This document shows positions 59,870 to 64,000 of a stretch of DNA of 64,000 nt, piece by piece (positions within the stretch are counted from its first letter, which is position 1; each line of letters opens with the position of its first letter). This DNA comes from Eucommia ulmoides (lineage: Eukaryota > Streptophyta > Magnoliopsida > Garryales > Eucommiaceae), in NCBI GenBank assembly GCA_016647705.1, contig CM028330.1, positions 52,936,897 through 53,000,896 of the forward strand, written 5' to 3'. The translations under genes were made by a program, and so were the position numbers. Under the pieces are notes generated by a model. It did not search any database, was not told where the DNA came from, and was given only the letters and a program-made list of their open reading frames with translations.

Positions 59870-61780
59870 TATTTTTTAATATAGAATCATGTTGATGGCA
59901 TATGAATGAGAGATATATTCCTCCACTCAACAGAACAAATACTCTTTCCCAAGTCCCAACTGTCAATAAAATGGTGGGCAAGGGGAAGAATATACCGAAA
60001 ATAGTACTATTACTATGTGCATAAATTTTTAGACAGCAGATTTTTATTCCTAGGGCAAGGCAAAGGGTATATAGAAAACAACTGTACATCGGAAAAAGTG
60101 GGGCTAAAAAAAAAGGTTCTCTGGAATTATTCCAAGTGCTTATTCTTGATTTCTTGATTGTTATTTCATCACGGGCTGATGCAACACCAATCCCTGGACT
60201 CATAGAGTGCTAAAGAAGGACATATTACTGAAGGCATCGATCTTTTCCACTCGGTTGTGATCTAATTATGATCAATTCATGTGAATAGGCTATCAAATAA
60301 AGCTTCCAATGACTCGACTTGTAAGAGAATATATTTTAGGGTTAATTGCTTTTTTACCCCTTCTACTTTGATCTTATTTCATTTTATCCCCTCTACTTTA
60401 GACTCCGACACTTCACCCCTTTTTAATCTTGACTAAAAGAAAAAAATTATATTATGTTAAAGAACATAAAATAACTTACCTTATCTACATTTTTTCAATT
60501 TAAATTTAATGTTTAAAGGTAACAAAAAGGAGATATTGATGTTCTCTCTTGCTTTTCTTTCTTTATTTCTATTTTTTTATATATTTTTTCATAAAGATAA
60601 AAATAAATAAATACTAAAATAAAGGGTAATATTATGTTTATTTTATGTAAAATTTGGATGGAGAATTTAATTTCAGCCATTTTTTAGCATTTCTTGTTAA
60701 GTTGAAATGAAAAAAGTTAGTTTTTTAATTTAGTATAAGTAGAAGAAGGTAAAGTGCAGGTTTTTTTAAGTAGAGGGGACAAAATGAGATTAGGTCAAAG
60801 TACAAGGGAGTAAAAGACAACCCCTATATTTTACCGACGAAACCCAAAGTTGCACATATTTTTCTCAGGAAAAGAGATGTTAATAAGTGAATGTCTAGCA
60901 AAACCCAATGACTTGCAAAGATAAGTCGAGAATATTACCTTGACTTGAAATCGTTTCTTTCCATCTAAAGCCATTGAGATATTGCATGATTCTTAAATAC
61001 CCACGTTTTTCTTCGGCTATTTGCTAATCACGCCATTACCTGCCCAATAAACACATACGGTTATTGTATATCTATGTCTTTTTTAAGTATTCCAAACACA
61101 CTTTTAACTGACTTAAACTAGTAAAAATGTTATTTTAGGCCCCATACAATCTAAGGATCACCTTCCAGACAGAGATCCAAGAAGCAACGAGTCAGGCTGC
61201 AGAGCTTGTTAGGTGCCTGGGGAAAGACGTATCCAACATGAAGTTAAGCCTCAAAAATTCACTACTGAAAAGAGTCCACAGCTCAACAGAACGACTCCAA
61301 CGTGCCATAGACATTCACTCTTACCTCCTCACATCCAATTATGAACCACCTGATGACTCATCGAAGCCACTTCCAACCAAACTATCACGTGCCTTGTCGC
61401 CAACCGTTTATGACCTCTCCAGACAATTGTCTGATTCAGAAAACAAAATTCCTGATGAGAACTCAACAAATCTTTCGGTTCAAGACACGTTTTCTATGAC
61501 AATCCCACCACCAACACAGGCAGAGTCTTACCATGAAATGATGAGGAAGCAATCAAGAAGGCTTTATTCATGGCCATCAAGAGAAGTGGATGCTTTTGAG
61601 GAAGAGGGAGCCTTTAGCACGGATTTAATTCCGAGGATGAAGGCATTAGAGAGCACTGCGGCACTGTCATTGGCTAATTTTACTTCCCTGCTCATTGAGT
61701 TTGTGGCTAGGCTTGATCACCTGGTTGATGCAGTAGATGAGCTTGCTAAGTTGGCTAAATTCAAGCACGAGGGCCTATGA
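57208..61780 (+). CDS. ALMT9: Vacuolar aluminum-activated malate transporter family channel (ALMT9-like), 6 exons, 543 aa
   Basis: Exons: 57208-57499, 58112-58252, 58404-58673, 59095-59234, 59361-59507 and 61139-61780. All introns are GT-AG and phases agree, giving 1632 bp with the stop at 61778. The ATG at 57208 begins MNGKKGSFEINIP; the upstream in-frame TTG is not a start. The first half is a membrane domain: TM1 about 56-73 (KVGLAVVLVSLLILIQ), TM2 about 82-97 ending FEYTVGATF, then further helices with ITSFMKLWPTLVPYEYGFRV and IFPIWAGEQLH. The WEP motif (WEPPHGRF) is at about 287-294. The cytosolic C-terminal half has YVKVGAVLRYCAYEVMALHG and LIEFVARLDHLVDAV. ALMTs conduct malate, fumarate or chloride; the ALMT9 type is on the tonoplast of stomatal guard cells and other tissues. 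The assignment to the ALMT9 subgroup is from recalled sequence and less sure than the family. Confidence 0.9.
58795..58980. mobile_element. MITE remnant in ALMT intron 3, related to the 148-bp tandem units
   Basis: TTAATCCCAAAATTTTGGGA and CAGTAACCAAACGAGACCTAA are inverse to the GCCTCGTTTGGTTATTGTTT and CCAAAATTTTGGAGTTAATG elements of the array at 26889-27486. Confidence 0.65.
60330..60833. mobile_element. Mutator-type MITE in ALMT intron 5 with exact 9-bp TSD
   Basis: The element is 60339-60824 (486 bp), flanked by TATATTTTA (60330-60338 and 60825-60833). Inverted ends GGGTTAATTGCTTTTTTACC … CTACTTTGATCTTATTTC match the inverse of the right end (…GAGATTAGGTCAAAGTA…, …AAAAGACAACCCC). Non-coding. 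The 9-bp duplication suggests Mutator-type transposition, though the ends differ from elements 1-3. Confidence 0.85.
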
Positions 61781-61810
61781 TTGCAAGGGACCAGATTAAT
61801 ATGAAGAGAT

Positions 61811-61816
61811 AATAAA
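61811..61816 (+). promoter_or_regulatory. Candidate polyadenylation signal of ALMT
   Basis: AATAAA about 31 bp after the stop codon. Confidence 0.4.
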
Positions 61817-62343
61817 ATGTCAGAAATTAAAAAAAAAAAAAAAAATGAAGAGGAAAAAGAGAGATGTTGAGGGAGCTGTGCAAATTACAGTCATCAACCT
61901 GAAATTCAGATTTTACCCCTGACAAAAGAAAATATTTGTCTTTACCGTTATAATACAACATTTTGCATGCATGAGACGAATAGATGCTGCCCACTCCCGT
62001 TCATTTCCTGAACAACTTAAAATATATATTTATATGTATTGTGTATAGATAACAAATTCTATAGAACTTCTATTGAAGACAGACCTCGTAAGAGTTCTTT
62101 CTTCAAGGTTCTACTTTCTCCTTGAAGAACCAACAAAGTGTGGGAAATGTTCAACAGAACCTATTAAATTTAATCACAATGACATATATTGCACATGAAA
62201 AAAGAAGCAATCCAGCTCAAATAATACCAGGCTGAATAAGATAATTTGCTCATGTTCCAATCCACCACTGATGCTTGATACACTACCTCACGCTAAACAG
62301 GCTCCTAGGACTAGCAGAGTGCTTAATAATAATCATCTTCCCG

Positions 62344-62700
62344 TGTAGGAATCCAATGGGGCCTAACTCATTCTCAAAAGCTGCCTTATAAGATGAGAAT
62401 TTCCCTACGCTTCATATATAGCTCAGGATCAAGTAACAAAAACAATGTGGGATTCAACACGCCCCTTCACACGCAGGGTGGACTTTGACAAACCACTGCG
62501 AATGGATATCGGAGGCCCAACATTGATGTGGGATTCAATACACCCAACATCAGATGAAAAGTCTAGCTCTGATACAATGTAGAAATTCGATGGGGCCTAA
62601 CTCATTCTCAAAAGATGCCTGATAAGATGCGGAGCCCTAGACTTATATATAGCTTAGGATCAGGTAACACAAACGATGTTGGATTCAACATCCCGTCTTG
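62344..62700 (-). mobile_element. Complete TRIM, 357 bp, with 5-bp TSD
   Basis: Terminal repeats 62344-62459 and 62578-62700 share GGGGCCTAACTCATTCTCAA, ATATATAGCT[CT]AGGATC and GGATTCAACA. On the - strand they start TGTTGAATCC. The PBS ATTGTATCAGAGC lies inside, next to the right LTR. The internal part (about 118 bp) is non-coding. TCCCG occurs immediately before (62339-62343) and after (62701-62705) as an exact target duplication. Members of this family are mobilised by other elements' proteins. Confidence 0.92.
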
Positions 62701-62705
62701 AGGCA

Positions 62706-63386
62706 TCACTAGAGCACAAAGATTATGATGTTTATATGACCAGGTCCAGTCTTCAGGCTAAGACTCGATAGTTTCTTAAAAACTCTCTTCCTCATAACAA
62801 TATGTAGTGTTGGCTATAACCAGGGGTTCCATGGAAGTGCCCTTCTAATATTGCTCAATTTTTCAGTATCTTCAGCAAAATAAAATTTCCTTCGCACGTG
62901 ACAGACATTAGCAGGGTTCCATCAAGACTCAGAGGAACACAGGAGAAATGCATTCCCGGTGAATCCAATCCAAACCAATAATCAAAAAGGGAAGAGTAAA
63001 ATGACAGAAGAATCACAAGGTCAATATTACTGAAATTATTAAACAATTAACAAGCTCAACACCAGACTGATAAAAAAAAAAAAAAAGGAAGTTCCATTTA
63101 TTGACCCACCCTACACATGATATATTCACAAGAACCTAAATGAATAATTTACAAGATGGAACACTGATGTTCCCACACTCATAGACACTACTTAATCCCA
63201 TTTATTTTCAAGGATGACCTTTTAGGGTAACAATTAATAGAGTTCTCTCCATTTGAATAATGAATGAGAATATTCCTAGCAATTAAACCACAGAACAAAG
63301 CAGAAAGGCAAAGGACAGGAACTTTGACGCTAGACCTGATTTCTACCAAGACCAAAGGCAATAAAGGCAGGAAAACCACCTTACAT
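62706..63386. other. 3' side of the WRKY19-like gene; no separate gene seen
   Basis: Probably includes the 3' UTR of the - strand gene that ends at 63387. No feature beyond that can be supported. Confidence 0.45.
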
Positions 63387-64000
63387 CTAGTACGGCGGTA
63401 TACCATAATATTTGCCTGACTCAGGTGGACCACCAACTGCATTTTTGTTGCTGTTTGAGCTGAGACTGGAACTTCCTGTCAGCATTGCCAATAGACTTCC
63501 CCCATGCACTCTTCCTTCTGGAACTGGAACTGATGGTTGCCGGGGTCTATAAGCATTCCACCCGGTACTGGTTGGAGTCAAAAAACTGCTGTCAGTCTTC
63601 ATGAAATCAATACTCATATTCTCTGAAACAAAAATATCTTTCACACATTGGGGTTGAGAAGGTTCTGGATCCTGGACCATCGCTCCTAGGACAGCAGCCC
63701 CGTGAACCCTTTTGTCCTGCACGAGTGCACCATGTGATGTGCACATCCCGGTCTTCCCCCTAGCAAGCGCAGAACAGGGAACATCACCTTGCCCGAATTC
63801 TGAGCCAGGCTGGCCCCATAAGCATTTCTTCCCTCCACCATGTCCCTTGCAGAAATCGGTCCTGCCTTGAGCGCTCTTGCTGCACCCATCAAATTTGCAT
63901 CTCTTGCCCCCACCGTGACGGACACAGAAATCAGTCCGCCCACGTGCACTCTTTGTGCAGTCTGGCACAGCACACCTCTTACCGCCCCCGTGTGCTACAC
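63387..64000 (-). CDS. WRKY19-like zinc-finger repeat protein, 3' end (partial)
   Basis: An open frame enters from the right edge of the window and ends at a TAG (63387-63389). It has repeats of the form C-x(3-4)-C-KSA-[RQ]-GRTDFC-x2-HGGGK[RK]C (at least two and part of a third), as in the WRKY19-like zinc-finger family. In this family the Cys/His spacing suggests zinc binding; a nucleic acid or protein target is not established here. After the repeats the protein is Ser/Pro-rich (GKTGMCTSHGALVQDKRVHG, then SSSLSSNSNKNAVGG) and ends GKYYGIPPY. The start is outside the window, so length and N-terminal domains are unknown. There is no WRKY DNA-binding domain in the visible part. Confidence 0.85.
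   Translation of the reverse strand, partial: VAHGGGKRCAVPDCTKSARGRTDFCVRHGGGKRCKFDGCSKSAQGRTDFCKGHGGGKKCLWGQPGSEFGQGDVPCSALARGKTGMCTSHGALVQDKRVHGAAVLGAMVQDPEPSQPQCVKDIFVSENMSIDFMKTDSSFLTPTSTGWNAYRPRQPSVPVPEGRVHGGSLLAMLTGSSSLSSNSNKNAVGGPPESGKYYGIPPY

Noticed and set aside
61238-61780. A separate gene starting at the ATG at 61238
   Set aside because: It is the last ALMT exon. The frame is open from an acceptor AG at 61138 and continues the family sequence from exon 5.

Overview
This window is eukaryotic nuclear DNA from a flowering plant, most likely a eudicot. The signs are spliced genes with GT-AG introns and plant gene families (vacuolar ALMT channel, DAA1-type AAA ATPase, WRKY19-like zinc-finger protein). 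It is AT-rich and very dense in plant transposons: a Tekay/Del-like Ty3/gypsy element, copia remnants, Mutator-like elements, TRIMs, Au-type and other SINEs, LINE fragments and MITEs. No prokaryotic operon or CRISPR structure is present.

Layout. (1) 1-11079: a broken Ty3/gypsy retrotransposon in + orientation. It has a partial left LTR, PBS, gag-pol pseudogene, PPT and a complete 2570-bp right LTR. A 2821-bp solo LTR of the same family sits inside its reverse transcriptase, flanked by an exact 5-bp duplication. (2) 11080-11425: a truncated copia element on the - strand. (3) About 11430-21490: a diverged satellite array with a unit of about 178 bp, itself made of two related halves. It is interrupted by a 1720-bp Mutator-like element (16141-17860, exact 10-bp TSD) and a copia gag fragment (19649-19902). 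(4) 23510-26768: a - strand, three-exon gene for a mitochondrial bL25-type ribosomal protein, with SINE, LINE and TRIM insertions in its introns and a MITE-derived tandem array just upstream. (5) 29240-39028: a - strand, 16-exon gene for a DAA1-like AAA ATPase (831 aa), with MITE-filled introns. (6) 39.7-44.1 kb: minisatellite, MITE and SINE; then a tRNA-Leu(CAA) at 44135-44218. (7) 44843-47743 and 48008-52229: two more elements of the same Mutator-like family. The second carries a captured BES1/BZR1 exon 1 fragment. (8) 52.2-57.0 kb: AT-rich intergenic DNA with a TRIM remnant and MITEs. (9) 57208-61780: a + strand, six-exon vacuolar ALMT9-like anion channel gene (543 aa). (10) 62344-62700: a complete TRIM with its TSD. 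(11) 63387 to the window edge: the 3' end of a - strand WRKY19-like zinc-finger gene.

The four protein genes do not form a functional unit. They look like ordinary single genes separated by repeat-rich DNA. DAA1-like and WRKY19-like genes are, as I recall, also close together in Arabidopsis (At1g64110, At1g64140), which hints at conserved gene order.

No new biological system is evident. The most interesting structures are the Mutator-like family with its captured BZR1-type and RNase H-like fragments, the half-repeat structure and recurrent C-tracts of the satellite, the nesting of a gypsy family in itself, and a MITE-derived tandem array at a gene's 5' side. Exon coordinates were derived by hand from reading frame, splice-site consensus and recalled family sequence. 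Alignments and identities are by eye.
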